Shown: positions 7,964 through 17,865 of the stretch, piece after piece
Layout of the letters: every line of letters begins with the position of its first letter
How positions within the stretch are numbered: position 1 is the stretch's first letter
Assembly (NCBI RefSeq): GCF_002918555.1
Contig: NZ_PQMB01000005.1
Span: 411,089-475,088, forward strand
Direction: 5' to 3'
Length of the DNA: 64,000 nucleotides
Source of the DNA: Citrobacter amalonaticus
GTDB lineage: Bacteria > Pseudomonadota > Gammaproteobacteria > Enterobacterales > Enterobacteriaceae
Notes under the pieces: model-generated
The model's database searches: none
Told to the model about the DNA's origin: nothing
The model's input: only the letters and a program-made list of their open reading frames with translations
Program-made: the position numbers and the translations under genes

Positions 7964-9214
7964 ATGGAAGAAAATTCCAATACCAAGCATTCATCCTTTT
8001 GGGGCATTATGGTTATTGCTGGAACCGTGATCGGTGGGGGGATGTTTGCATTACCCGTTGATCTCGCCGGCGCCTGGTTTTTTTGGGGAGCATTTATATT
8101 AATAATATCCTGGTTTTCCATGTTGCACTCAGGATTATTGTTACTGGAAGCCAATTTAAACTACCCCGTAGGTTCAAGTTTTAACACCATCACCAAAGAT
8201 TTAATTGGCAATAAATGGAATATTTTCAGTGGGATTACCGTCGCTTTTGTTCTGTATATATTGACTTATGCCTATATATCAGCCAATGGTGCAATCATCA
8301 GTGAAACCCTATCCATGCATTCCGGATCGCACGTCAACCCAAGAATCATCGGAGTCTGTACTGCACTTTTTGTCGCTGCGGTTCTATGGTTTAGTTCACT
8401 GGCGGCAAGCAGAATTACCTCACTATTTCTCGGCATTAAAATACTCGCGTTTGTTATCGTCTTTGGTTCATTTTTCTTTCAGGTTGACTATTCGATTCTA
8501 AGCGGGACCAGTGGTGCAAGCGGAGAAAGCCATTCCTACTTCCCTTACATTTTTATGGCTATCCCGGTATGTCTGGCTTCCTTCGGTTTTCACGGTAATA
8601 TTCCCAGTCTGATCATCTGCTATGGTAAGAAAAAAGATAAATTAATAAAAAGTATCGTGCTGGGTTCCTCTCTTGCCCTGGTTATCTATCTCTTCTGGTT
8701 GTACTGTACGATGGGTAACATTCCTCGCGAAAACTTCAAAGGAATCATTGCTTCCGGAGGGAACGTTGACGCCCTGGTCAGTTCATTCCTGGGGACTAAT
8801 CAGAGTGGCATGATTGAGTTTTGCCTGCTGGTATTCTCAAATCTGGCCGTCGCCAGTTCATTTTTTGGCGTCACTTTGGGCTTGTTTGATTTCCTTGCCG
8901 ATTTATTTAAATTTGATAACTCGCACACAGGCCGTTTTAAAACCGTACTACTGACTTTCTTGCCACCGACGCTCCTGTATCTGATTTTCCCGAATGGATT
9001 TATTTACGGCATTGGCGGTGCCGGGCTATGCGCAACCATCTGGGCGGTCATTATCCCTGCTATTCTGGCACTTAAATCACGGCAGAAATTCCCTGACCAG
9101 ATCTTTACCGTTTGGGGCGGACGCTTTATTCCGGCCATGGTCATAACATTTGGTATTTTGGTGATATTTTGCTGGTTTGGAAATGTATTCAATATCTTAC
9201 CTAAACTGGGATAA
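7964..9214 (+). CDS. tnaB: Tryptophan permease TnaB
   Basis: A 416-residue inner-membrane aromatic amino acid permease (HAAAP family, with TnaB, Mtr and TyrP) that brings tryptophan to TnaA. About 11 membrane segments are visible. The N-terminal AGTVIGGGMFALPVDLAGAWFFWG and FGFHGNIPSLIICYGK are characteristic. The match to E. coli TnaB extends end to end, ending with WFGNVFNILPKLG. An AGAGG ribosome site precedes the ATG. The gene is separated from tnaA by a strong hairpin and an ERIC element, which may lower its expression relative to the enzyme. Confidence 0.95.
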   Translation: MEENSNTKHSSFWGIMVIAGTVIGGGMFALPVDLAGAWFFWGAFILIISWFSMLHSGLLLLEANLNYPVGSSFNTITKDLIGNKWNIFSGITVAFVLYILTYAYISANGAIISETLSMHSGSHVNPRIIGVCTALFVAAVLWFSSLAASRITSLFLGIKILAFVIVFGSFFFQVDYSILSGTSGASGESHSYFPYIFMAIPVCLASFGFHGNIPSLIICYGKKKDKLIKSIVLGSSLALVIYLFWLYCTMGNIPRENFKGIIASGGNVDALVSSFLGTNQSGMIEFCLLVFSNLAVASSFFGVTLGLFDFLADLFKFDNSHTGRFKTVLLTFLPPTLLYLIFPNGFIYGIGGAGLCATIWAVIIPAILALKSRQKFPDQIFTVWGGRFIPAMVITFGILVIFCWFGNVFNILPKLG

Positions 9215-9485
9215 CGGGTACGACTCTGCGCGGAAGATGGCGTCCTGTCCGACGCGCTTCCACGCAGACCGCCCCGACCTGTAAATCCTCTGGCTCACCT
9301 CAAACATGACGTCTTCTGTTGCACTGTCAGATCCGACCTCAATTAACGGTTTCTCTGCCCTCCCTGTTCCGGCAAAATTAAGTCACTGGGCTTAAGCCGG
9401 GTATTGTTCCTGCTGTGTATAACCGGTAGCTCATTAACACCTTCTGATTGACTAAATGGTTTGATAAACAAGGGGATACCCACAA

Positions 9486-10391
9486 ATGGACATTGGCTGG
9501 CTGGAGGACTTTTTGACACTCGCAGAATTGCGTAATTTCTCGCGCGCGGCCCAACGGCGGAATATCACTCAGCCGGCATTTGGCCGCCATATCCGCGCAT
9601 TAGAAGAAAGCGTAGGCCAGCAGTTGGTCGATCGCAGTTCCTCGCCGGTGATACTGACGCCCGCAGGTTATCAGTTTCGCTTAATCGCGCACAGTATGGT
9701 GAACCAACTGAAGGAAGGCATTCAGAAAATGAATGGCCTGACCTCGAAGATGCTCAACCCTGTACGTTTCTGCGCACCGCATTCACTTTCGTCCCCTTTT
9801 TTGCTCGATTTAATCGAGCAAACGGATGACACAGCGCCGTTCTCTGTCAATATTTTGCGGGTGGATTTTGCCGTGGAATCTTTGATTGAAGGGGCCAGCG
9901 ATTTCCTGCTGGCCTTTGACACCCATGCTCTGCTCCAGCCGCCGTTTGTCAACCTGCTGTTAGGCAAAGGGGAACTGCTACTGGTTAGCGCCCCTGACGA
10001 TCGAGGACGGCCATTATTTACTCCTGATGAAAACCATCACCAGCCCGTGCCCTATTTGCGCTATTCAGCAGATTCTTACAGCGCGCGTATGGTCGAGCGG
10101 CTGATGCCGCAGCAGCCGTTTGCCTGCGAACCCGTCTTTGAATCTTCGCTGTGCGACTTGCATCGCCAAATGGCGCTACGCGGTAAGGGGCTGGCATGGC
10201 TGCCTGATTGTCAGATTGCTGACGAGCTTAAGCAGGGCAAACTTATCGCCGTTGATCGCAGTCGATGGAATATCCCCTATCAAATACGTCTCTACCGCAA
10301 CCAGGCACAGCTACATCAACGCGCCGAAGCGTTTTGGCATATTTTGTCGCAGCGAGTCACTCAGGGAGAAACATTTTGGTCGCCACTGTAG
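9486..10391 (+). CDS. LysR-type regulator (HypT/YjiE-like)
   Basis: A 301-residue LysR transcription factor with an N-terminal winged helix-turn-helix (residues about 4-62: FLTLAELRNFSRAAQRRNITQPAFGRHIRALEE split over helices 1-3) and a substrate-binding domain after residue 90. The layout and local sequence (YDFLTL-like start, CGIAWLP-like LAWLPDCQI near residue 235) resemble E. coli HypT/YjiE, but similarity is moderate and I do not claim the same role. It precedes an adenosine-deaminase-like gene by 109 bases on the same strand, so it probably controls that pair. The ligand is unknown. Confidence 0.85.
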   Translation: MDIGWLEDFLTLAELRNFSRAAQRRNITQPAFGRHIRALEESVGQQLVDRSSSPVILTPAGYQFRLIAHSMVNQLKEGIQKMNGLTSKMLNPVRFCAPHSLSSPFLLDLIEQTDDTAPFSVNILRVDFAVESLIEGASDFLLAFDTHALLQPPFVNLLLGKGELLLVSAPDDRGRPLFTPDENHHQPVPYLRYSADSYSARMVERLMPQQPFACEPVFESSLCDLHRQMALRGKGLAWLPDCQIADELKQGKLIAVDRSRWNIPYQIRLYRNQAQLHQRAEAFWHILSQRVTQGETFWSPL

Positions 10392-10500
10392 CATCGCGGC
10401 GCAGTGCCTAAATGTATCTGGCTATGCCGGAATAGCATTTCATCGTGGCGAACGCTTTATTTATGATTAGCGCTAACTTTTTTGTTGATGGGCGCCCTTA

Positions 10501-11619
10501 ATGACGCAGGCTACGCAAACGATTACCTTGTCTGAGTTCTTCACGACATTTCCTAAAGTGGATCTCCATTATCATTTGTTGGGCGGCGTACGCTTAACGA
10601 CCATGCTGGAGCTGGCACAGAAGTATGGCGTTCCGCTCACGGAGGCGGAAGCCAAAAGCTATTATCGTCGCTATCAGCACGAAAGCCACGTCGTTAAAGG
10701 CGGCATCGCGGCACTGAACTTTTTGTATCCTCTGCTACGCCGCGCCGAAGATTACTATCGCGTTACCAGTGAGGTCGCCGAAGACGCCGCAGCGACAGGC
10801 ATTCGCCACCTGGAGCTGTTCTGGAATCCCTCCGACACGGCGCTAACTTACGCGGAAGTCACCGATGCGATGAGCCGCGCGATGGAGAAAGCGACCGAAC
10901 GGTGGGATATCCGCGCCCTGTTTATTCCCTCGATTAATCGCGAGAAATCGCCCGAGGAAGCCGTGGCTATGGTGGAGGCCGTGCTGCAATATCCGCATCC
11001 ATTAGTGCCAGGCATTGGCATCGACTATAAAGAAAATGACGCCCCAATTGAGCATTTCTGGAAAGCCTATCGCAAAGCTGAGCGCGGCGGCTTGCGCCTG
11101 ACGGGACATTGTTCCGAGTTCGGTTTGCACTGGCGTAACGTAGAAACTGGCCTGGATCTCATTCACCTTGAACGTATCGATCATGGCTACACCGTGCTGG
11201 ACAATCCTGAGCTAACCGCTCGCTGCGTACGCGAAAACGTGCCCTTCACCGTGGTACCCAGTAACACCTGGTACCTTAAAAAATGGCCGGATAAATCTCA
11301 GTGGCGTCAGAACCACCCCATTCGCCAAATGGCGCTGGCGGGGATGAACATTATCCCTGCGACCGATGACTGGCATATGCATAACACCAACGGTGCGGAA
11401 TGTTATCGCGTAATGGTAGAGGAGTTTGGTTTCGATCTCGACGGCGTGCGTCAGTTGATGCTGAACGGCATTGATGCCTGCTGGCAGCCGGAAGATGTCA
11501 AAGCGCAGTGGCGACAAAACTGGGTGCAGGAGTTTGACGCCCTGCGTAACCGGTTAAACCAGGAGCCGCCGATCGATGCGGCGCAGCATATTTCCTATTA
11601 CCGTCCTCAAACGGCATAG
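10501..11619 (+). CDS. Adenosine-deaminase-family hydrolase with altered active site
   Basis: A 372-residue metal-dependent amidohydrolase of the adenosine/adenine deaminase family, expected to be cytosolic. The zinc-binding motifs are present: HxH (His23, His25), the His of GHCSE with its catalytic Glu, the His of RIDHG, and the Asp pair in ATDDW. Two substrate-pocket positions differ from true adenosine deaminases. The usual HLDG is HLLG, with Leu27 replacing the Asp that contacts the ribose, and TDDP is TDDW. The real substrate may therefore be a different purine or a related amine. The gene is followed 15 bases later by a DcuC-type carrier, suggesting uptake and hydrolysis of one compound. 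Deamination is inferred from the family. Confidence 0.85.
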   Translation: MTQATQTITLSEFFTTFPKVDLHYHLLGGVRLTTMLELAQKYGVPLTEAEAKSYYRRYQHESHVVKGGIAALNFLYPLLRRAEDYYRVTSEVAEDAAATGIRHLELFWNPSDTALTYAEVTDAMSRAMEKATERWDIRALFIPSINREKSPEEAVAMVEAVLQYPHPLVPGIGIDYKENDAPIEHFWKAYRKAERGGLRLTGHCSEFGLHWRNVETGLDLIHLERIDHGYTVLDNPELTARCVRENVPFTVVPSNTWYLKKWPDKSQWRQNHPIRQMALAGMNIIPATDDWHMHNTNGAECYRVMVEEFGFDLDGVRQLMLNGIDACWQPEDVKAQWRQNWVQEFDALRNRLNQEPPIDAAQHISYYRPQTA

Positions 11620-11634
11620 CACCGAGAAAACTCC

Positions 11635-12891
11635 ATGTTTACCTTAACTGTTGGCGTTATCATTCTGCTCCTGACCATCGTTCTGCTGATCAAAAAGCAG
11701 GATACGCGTACCGTGCTGCTATTTTCCGGCATGTTAATGTGCCTGATCTCCCTTGAACCCATGGAGGCAATGAATAGCTTCGCGCAGAAAATGGTTTCTG
11801 AAGGGCTTATTCAGGCCATTTTATCGGCTATTGGTTTTGCTACCGTGATGAAATTCACCGGCTGCGACCGCCACTTAGTCCGCTTGTTGAGTGCGCCTTT
11901 AAAGCACGTCGGCCTTCTCCTCATCCCGGGGACGATTTTACTCACCACGTTTGTGCAGTTAGCGCTGCCCAGCGCCGCGGGTGCCGCCGCCGCTGCGGGG
12001 ATCACAATGATCCCTCTCCAGCTGGCAGCCGGTATTCATCCGGTCATGGCTGCGGCGTCCGTCCTGGCGGGAACCTTTGGCGCCAGCTTGTTAAATCCTG
12101 GCAGCCCGCACATGGCGCTAGTGGCAAAAATCGTCGGCGGTGATGTGATGAATATCATCGGCGATCGCGTGATGACCGTTGTGTGGCTTGGCCTGATCAT
12201 CATGGTCGGTATGACGATAACCGCCATCTTGCGCAAAGAGCACAGGGGCTATCATTCCCGCCTGGATACTGAAGATCCGCAGGAAGGTCCGATCAACGTG
12301 CTGGCAGCGTTAATGCCGCTGGTACCTATCGCACTGCTGATGCTGGGTGCATTTGGTGGCATAAGCTGGCTGAAAATGGGCGTTCCGCAAGCCGTAATGT
12401 GGGGTGTTTTAGCCACACTGGCGGTAACACGGACGCATCCCGGCAAGGTGGTGCCCGCCTTCTTTGATGGGATGGGCAAAGCTTACAGCGACGTGTTTGG
12501 CATTATTATCTGCGCGGGCGTTTTTGTCGCGGGGCTGGGTTCCGTAGGATTGATTGACGCCGCAAAAAGCGCGCTGATTGATTTCCCCGAAGCCGCCCGG
12601 TTTGGCGGTACGGTGGGTCCATTTTTGATGGCGGTAGTGATCGGCTCCGGCGATGCAACGGCTTACGCCTTCAATGAAGCCATTACGCCGCACGCTGCAG
12701 AATTTGGCATGAATCCGACTAACCTGGGTACCGCTGCGGCTTTTGCGAGCTACCTGGGGCGCACCGCTTCCCCGCTGTCAGCGGCAGCGATTGTCGTCGC
12801 CGGAATGGCGGGCGTTTCACCAATCGAGCTGATTAAACGCACCGCGCCCGTGATGTTAATTGGTTTGATTTTGCTGATTGTTTTAATTTGA
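11635..12891 (+). CDS. DcuC-family transporter paired with the deaminase-like gene
   Basis: A 418-residue integral membrane protein with about 12 hydrophobic helices. Glycine/alanine-rich PSAAGAAAAAGITMIPL and the conserved YLGRTASPLSAAAIVVAGMAG near the C-terminus are the DcuC-type (C4-dicarboxylate carrier) signatures, the second matching RTLSPVSGVVVAVAGMA of E. coli DcuC. It is co-transcribed with the preceding hydrolase (15-base gap) and followed by a stem-loop. The family mostly exchanges C4-dicarboxylates, but the partner gene suggests a nitrogen-containing substrate; the specificity is unknown. Confidence 0.8.
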   Translation: MFTLTVGVIILLLTIVLLIKKQDTRTVLLFSGMLMCLISLEPMEAMNSFAQKMVSEGLIQAILSAIGFATVMKFTGCDRHLVRLLSAPLKHVGLLLIPGTILLTTFVQLALPSAAGAAAAAGITMIPLQLAAGIHPVMAAASVLAGTFGASLLNPGSPHMALVAKIVGGDVMNIIGDRVMTVVWLGLIIMVGMTITAILRKEHRGYHSRLDTEDPQEGPINVLAALMPLVPIALLMLGAFGGISWLKMGVPQAVMWGVLATLAVTRTHPGKVVPAFFDGMGKAYSDVFGIIICAGVFVAGLGSVGLIDAAKSALIDFPEAARFGGTVGPFLMAVVIGSGDATAYAFNEAITPHAAEFGMNPTNLGTAAAFASYLGRTASPLSAAAIVVAGMAGVSPIELIKRTAPVMLIGLILLIVLI

Positions 12892-12948
12892 TAACGCGTT
12901 CGCCGACGACGTAACGTTATTCATTGATAAAATCAGTCTGCCACAGGA

Positions 12949-12998
12949 GATCGGTGAGAGTACCGGCACCCACAGTTTCGGTGCCTAACCGATCTTTT
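12949..12998 (+). terminator. Two-tier hairpin terminator
   Basis: GATCGGT (12949-12955) pairs with ACCGATC (12988-12994), and inside it GGCACC (12965-12970) pairs with GGTGCC (12980-12985); TTTT follows at 12995. It lies 58 bases after the DcuC-like gene and is a plausible operon terminator. Confidence 0.65.
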
Positions 12999-13681
12999 CC
13001 CTGTCCGAAAATTAATACAACCTGCCGCTGGCTGAAGCCGCACTTTCCAGCCTGCCACCGAGGAGCGCCAGAAAGTCATCGTGGCAGGGCATGACCACAT
13101 GCTTTTTCAAATCATCCTCAGATTTTCAGCGTTCAATAAAGATAAATGATACTTTGCCCTGAGTAGAGAGGTTACACACATCAGGGATCACGCGACTTTC
13201 AGGTAGAAAGTATTGCAGGCAGAGCAGGGAGTATTTAGGACATCCTGAGCCACTCTGGAAAACCAGAACAGAAAAGCCAGAGTATTATCAGCCAGTTAAG
13301 TGAATCCATTTAAACGTCCATGATGGACAGACAACGCAGAGCCAGCGAACAACGTCGGTTAAAAAATTATGCCAGCGTGTCTTCCGGCAAAGAACTATAA
13401 CCATTTATGCAAAGCCTTTATCGCCCTCGATAATGTACATCGGCTCACCCTTCACCGTTTGGCATTTCTGATAATCAATGCAAAACGAGTCACTCAGGAT
13501 ACCGTTCTATCCTGGTGACTCGTTAATAATGCAGCGGCCAATTATTGATGAATCACGACAAAAATACTCATGATTTCCAGGAGAGCATGACAATATAATG
13601 CGAATAGCGATAATACCAAACCGCTTTGCCCGTCCAGACTGCAAATCTAAATAATCAGAGATAAAATGCTCCAGCACCCTG
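12999..13681. other. Non-coding stretch with an inverted repeat
   Basis: No intact gene is seen in about 680 bases. A long near-perfect hairpin, AACGAGTCACTCAGGAT (13484-13500) with ATCCTGGTGACTCGTT (13509-13524), has one bulged base and an 8-base loop. It could be a terminator for the convergent porin gene or the relic of a mobile-element end. Confidence 0.45.
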
Positions 13682-14737
13682 TCAGAATTGATAAGTCAGA
13701 CCAACCCCTAGCTTATCATCACTATCAATGCCAAGAGGATTATCGTCGTCCAGGAAGTTTATTTTATAATCAATATATACTTTCATGTTTTTATTAAGAA
13801 AGTAACTCAAGCCGAAATCAAGATAGTTAACAATATCTTCCTTACCGACGCCTTCAATATCACTGCCGCGAGACTTAAAGTAACCCATGTATGGAATCAA
13901 GCCGTTTGAGAATGAATAGGAGGCAACAGCCTCATAACTTATTGCTTTGTTGGCATAACCAGAAGAGCTAATCTTTTTCAGGTTATGACTTTCTGAAAAA
14001 AGCGATGCCAGATAGAGTCCGTCATTATTATATTTAACGCCAACTGCCCATATATCAGCCCTGTCACCCTTGGCCCATTTAAGCTGCTGCTGGGCATATG
14101 TTCTTTTTGATGAAGTGTAAGCGCTTAAAATGGTTAAATTATCTATAATTTCATAGGATAATGAAAAACCGTACCCATCTCCGTTAGACGTGGTTGCTGA
14201 ACGCCCGGACTGGTTACGTCCCTGGTACTGCGCGGACACATTTAGTCCTTCAACCAGATCAAAAAAATCAGTATTACGCCAGGTTAACACACCTGTGGCA
14301 CGGCCTGTCATAAAATTGTCAGCCGAGCTATATGTTAACTCATCAAATATTGGCGCCTTGTCAGTTATGGCTGCAACATCATAAGCGATACCCCAGTTAC
14401 GGCCATAATCAATAGACCCATATTGAGCGTATCGAATACCCGCAAAGGCAAGCCTTGTTTTATTTCCGGTTTGTGAGTCAGTGCTCTCCGAATTATTCCC
14501 CTGGAAGTTATATTCCCATCGACCAAATCCAGTGAGGTCGTTATTTATTTGTGTTTCACCTTTAAACCCGAGCCTGACGTAAGTTCTGTCGCCATCAACA
14601 CTTTGATTGTCGCTGAAATAGTGTCTGGCACGCACGCTACCGTATAAATCAAGTTTATTTCCGTCTTTATTGTAAACCTCAGCAGAATATGCTGAGGAGG
14701 CACCCGCAAGTAAAACTATCATCAATTTAATTTTCAT
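13682..14737 (-). CDS. General porin (OmpC/OmpF type)
   Basis: A 351-residue trimeric outer-membrane porin. A cleavable signal peptide (MKIKLMIVLLAGASSAYSA) precedes the classical mature start EVYNKDGNKLDLYGSVRARHYFS. Alternating beta-strands run throughout, and the chain ends in a C-terminal Phe (VGLTYQF), the BAM recognition signal. I use the ATG at 14737 because the signal peptide begins there; an in-frame start eight codons upstream is possible. It is the last gene after a hydrolase, a peptidase and a carrier on the same strand, 36 bases after the M20 gene, so it probably supplies outer-membrane entry for that pathway's substrate. The eyelet loop region is divergent, so pore specificity is unknown. 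Confidence 0.9.
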   Translation of the reverse strand: MKIKLMIVLLAGASSAYSAEVYNKDGNKLDLYGSVRARHYFSDNQSVDGDRTYVRLGFKGETQINNDLTGFGRWEYNFQGNNSESTDSQTGNKTRLAFAGIRYAQYGSIDYGRNWGIAYDVAAITDKAPIFDELTYSSADNFMTGRATGVLTWRNTDFFDLVEGLNVSAQYQGRNQSGRSATTSNGDGYGFSLSYEIIDNLTILSAYTSSKRTYAQQQLKWAKGDRADIWAVGVKYNNDGLYLASLFSESHNLKKISSSGYANKAISYEAVASYSFSNGLIPYMGYFKSRGSDIEGVGKEDIVNYLDFGLSYFLNKNMKVYIDYKINFLDDDNPLGIDSDDKLGVGLTYQF

Positions 14738-14773
14738 GTGTTTTTCCTTAACAAAAGTCAACTATTGTGATAA

Positions 14774-16051
14774 TTAATGCTGTCGCTTAGATAAATGCAT
14801 GATCATTTGGCAATATACTTTAAACATTGTTAGCATCATTTTTTCATCAAAATCGAAATCAGATTGATGATGGCCTGATGTCCTGTCTGCTCCAACAATA
14901 AAATAAATACCTTTGCCGCCTTTTTGTTGTACCCGTTTGATTAAAACAGTAGCGTCTTCACTTCCTCCAAATCGACGCTGTTGAACCGGGCATGTTATTT
15001 CAGGAACATCTTTTATAACTTTATCTAATATGTTTATAAGCTCCTCATCATTTGATAATGAGTTTGCCTGTCCTTCAGTAGAAATTTTATATTCAACCTG
15101 ATAACTTAATGCGCATCCTGCAACAATGTTCTTAACTTGCTGATGCATGTATGCATTTATTTCATCTGTTTCTCCCCTGATTTCAAGCCTCATTTCTGCT
15201 CTTTCGGGGATAACATTACTTGCCTGCCCGGAGTGTAAGGCTCCAACGTTGACACGGCTGATACCTGAACCATGACGGGGAATGGCTAATAATTGTATTG
15301 TTGCCTGGCACGCGGCAGCCAGGGCATTTCTCCCAAGGTGAGGCTGAGCGCCTGCATGAGCAGACTTACCCGTAAATATCACTTTCAATTTTCTGGTTGA
15401 AAGGAATTGCTGCGGATCGATAACGAGTTCTCCGCTTGATGCTATAAAACTCAAATGTGCACAAAGTAAATAGTCAACGTCATCAACAATTCCTTTTTCA
15501 GCCATAGGTTTAGCACCTCGGGTTCCTTCTTCTGCAGGCTGAAAAATCAATTTAAAACGTCCCGTTAAAGATTCTTGATTTTCATGGATCCATTGAGCGA
15601 GTATCAGGCCAACTGCGGTGTGGCCATCATGACCGCAAGCATGCATGCAACCAGGATTGCGTGAATGGAAACCTTCCTGGAAGGGAAAATGATCTGGGGT
15701 TGTTAGTTCAGAAACGTCTACAGCATCAATGTCGAAACGTAATGCAACCGTTTTTCCTGGACGATGAGTCTCTAACACCCCAACACATCCTGTGATTCCA
15801 GCCATCTGCTTAAGAAGGGTTGAAGAAACATCTTTTTGTTGAGCCCGCAGGATACCCTTTTCTATTTCTTCATTATCGGCACCGGATATAAATTCACGAG
15901 CAACGATATCTTCACCAAGAAAGATAGTGAATCCGTACTCCTGTAATTTTTCAGCGATAAATGCCGTGGTAACAAATTCTGTCCACCCGCTTTCAGGCTG
16001 TGAATGAAGAGTTCGGCGTAGCCGAATTAATGATTCGAGATGATTATTCAT
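14774..16051 (-). CDS. AbgA-like M20 amidohydrolase
   Basis: A 425-residue zinc amidohydrolase of the M20 family, closest in pattern to AbgA, a subunit of p-aminobenzoyl-glutamate hydrolase. Shared features include LHSQPESGWTEF, the metal motif MHACGHDGHTA, IFQPAEEGTRGA with the catalytic Glu pair, TGKSAHAGAQP in the dimerisation domain and GGSEDAT near the end. AbgA works with AbgB; no AbgB partner is present here. I choose ATG at 16051, eight bases after the stop of the preceding peptidase gene; an upstream in-frame ATG at 16078 would overlap that gene. Context suggests it removes an acyl or aminoacyl group from a conjugate freed by the oligopeptidase. The substrate is unknown. Confidence 0.87.
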   Translation of the reverse strand: MNNHLESLIRLRRTLHSQPESGWTEFVTTAFIAEKLQEYGFTIFLGEDIVAREFISGADNEEIEKGILRAQQKDVSSTLLKQMAGITGCVGVLETHRPGKTVALRFDIDAVDVSELTTPDHFPFQEGFHSRNPGCMHACGHDGHTAVGLILAQWIHENQESLTGRFKLIFQPAEEGTRGAKPMAEKGIVDDVDYLLCAHLSFIASSGELVIDPQQFLSTRKLKVIFTGKSAHAGAQPHLGRNALAAACQATIQLLAIPRHGSGISRVNVGALHSGQASNVIPERAEMRLEIRGETDEINAYMHQQVKNIVAGCALSYQVEYKISTEGQANSLSNDEELINILDKVIKDVPEITCPVQQRRFGGSEDATVLIKRVQQKGGKGIYFIVGADRTSGHHQSDFDFDEKMMLTMFKVYCQMIMHLSKRQH

Positions 16052-16059
16052 AACACATG

Positions 16060-17841
16060 TTATCTCTGACAGGCCCAAAAATGTTCTTCAAAAGCTGAAA
16101 CATGCGACATAGCCCTATCAATACATTGGTTCCAGAAAATCGGCGAACAAATATCGTAGCCCAAATGTTTTTTTATAAGGTCGTCAACACTTAAGCGCCC
16201 TGTATCCATGAGGAGTGCGCGATAATGCTCAAAGAATCTATCACCAAGTTTTTCTCTCTCAACGAGTAACCCTTGTGAGATAAGATATCCTACGGTGTAT
16301 GGATAATTATAAATATACTGGTCAGTTTTATAGAAATGCATTTTGGATGCCCATAAATAACGGTCTGTACCTTCCGTTGTATCACCGAACCATTTATACC
16401 AGGCGCTGTCCATGATATTATTTATCTGTTTGTCATTAAGTGATTTATTTTTCCTCTGTGACATAAACTGCATTTCAAAATCATATCTTGCAGGAATATG
16501 CAGGAGAAAATTTGCTACACTCTTTATCTCTTGCCATAAAACGGACCCTGTAATATCCCTTCCTTTATCCTGATGCAATAAATAATCACGCAAAACAGCT
16601 TCATTGAATGTGCTTGAAATTTCTGCAAGAGCCATGGGAAATTCAGTTTCAATCGAAGGTAATTCACGCATAATCCAATAGTGCCACGCGTGACCTAGTT
16701 CATGAGCCTGTTGAATCTGGTGGGCAAAAGTACCAAGATAAGTTGTAAAAACCCGGGGCTGTTTTAATTGATTGAATCGGGTATAAAACGCCCCTCCTGC
16801 TTTATTATCTTTTACGCTGGCTTCTAACCATTTGTTATCCAGCATCATTTTAATAAAATCAGGTATTTCAGGTGAAAGCGGTCTTAACGCATTACAAATT
16901 TGATCAATTGTTTCTTCATAAGAAATTTTCTTAATTTCTTGTAATGGCGCAGGAGCGGACAAATCATAAACGTTTAATTTTTCCAGTCCAAGGTATTTTG
17001 CGCGCAAAGCCACGGATTTGCGGATCTCCCCTACCCGTTGTTCTAAGCAACTAAACATCGTGTTTAATGCGGTCAGGCTTATTCTATTTTGTTGCAAGCT
17101 CGGCGTAATATAATCACATCCTGCTAATTCAAATTGCGCAAGACGGAAGCCGGCCAATTGATTTAGAACATCCGCATACAAAGCAGAATGCTGCTGATAA
17201 AACTCATTCATGCCTTCAAAAGCAGACTTACGCAAAATATCATCAGGCGATCCTTTAAGAATGCCAAGACACGCTGATAAATTTACTTTTTTAATTTCCC
17301 CTGAGTTGTTGACAACCTCGACACTCAATAATTTATTGATATGAGCATAATGTGTATTTAAAATATAAAAATTACTATTAGCTAACAAAGAAAGAGTTCG
17401 CTGTTGTTGTTCAGATAAACACGAAGACCAATGCGCCTTTCTTTGCTGCGCGACAAACTTCCAGTGCCGCAGTGAGGGTGACTGCCATCGGATATCATCA
17501 TCGGGTAACATAACTAACGCATTAAAAACAGGCGTCATCAATTGCTCCAGGCTACTTAGTAGCTCCTGCAATCGAACATGAATCCCAGAGACTCGTTGAT
17601 CATTAACGTCTATGCTTGATTGACAGCGACAAAAGGCTAATAGAGACGAAACCTTATCAAACCCTTCTTCATATATCTGGAATAAATTTTCTAAAGAATT
17701 CTGTAAAGATCCCTGTGATGTTGCTATTTTCAACATGCCAATTATTTCAATAATCTTGTTTATCTCAACCTGAAATTTTTCATTTTCAATGTCGACATAA
17801 GCGTCGTTCAGCGTCCACTCTGGTAGTGATTCTATAGCCAT
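16060..17841 (-). CDS. M3-family oligoendopeptidase (PepF-like)
   Basis: A 593-residue cytosolic zinc oligopeptidase of the thimet/oligoendopeptidase F group. The active site HELGHAWH begins at residue 380, and the third zinc ligand lies in LAEISSTFNEAVL about 25 residues on. The long alpha-helical N-terminal half is typical, and the length equals PepF (about 600). It has no signal peptide. It lies between a DcuC-type carrier and an AbgA-like hydrolase, so imported small peptides or conjugates are likely cut here before the M20 enzyme. PepF-type peptidases are uncommon in enterobacterial cores, which fits acquisition as part of this cassette. Confidence 0.9.
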   Translation of the reverse strand: MAIESLPEWTLNDAYVDIENEKFQVEINKIIEIIGMLKIATSQGSLQNSLENLFQIYEEGFDKVSSLLAFCRCQSSIDVNDQRVSGIHVRLQELLSSLEQLMTPVFNALVMLPDDDIRWQSPSLRHWKFVAQQRKAHWSSCLSEQQQRTLSLLANSNFYILNTHYAHINKLLSVEVVNNSGEIKKVNLSACLGILKGSPDDILRKSAFEGMNEFYQQHSALYADVLNQLAGFRLAQFELAGCDYITPSLQQNRISLTALNTMFSCLEQRVGEIRKSVALRAKYLGLEKLNVYDLSAPAPLQEIKKISYEETIDQICNALRPLSPEIPDFIKMMLDNKWLEASVKDNKAGGAFYTRFNQLKQPRVFTTYLGTFAHQIQQAHELGHAWHYWIMRELPSIETEFPMALAEISSTFNEAVLRDYLLHQDKGRDITGSVLWQEIKSVANFLLHIPARYDFEMQFMSQRKNKSLNDKQINNIMDSAWYKWFGDTTEGTDRYLWASKMHFYKTDQYIYNYPYTVGYLISQGLLVEREKLGDRFFEHYRALLMDTGRLSVDDLIKKHLGYDICSPIFWNQCIDRAMSHVSAFEEHFWACQR

Positions 17842-17865
17842 GACAGAACTCCTGAATTATTCAGT

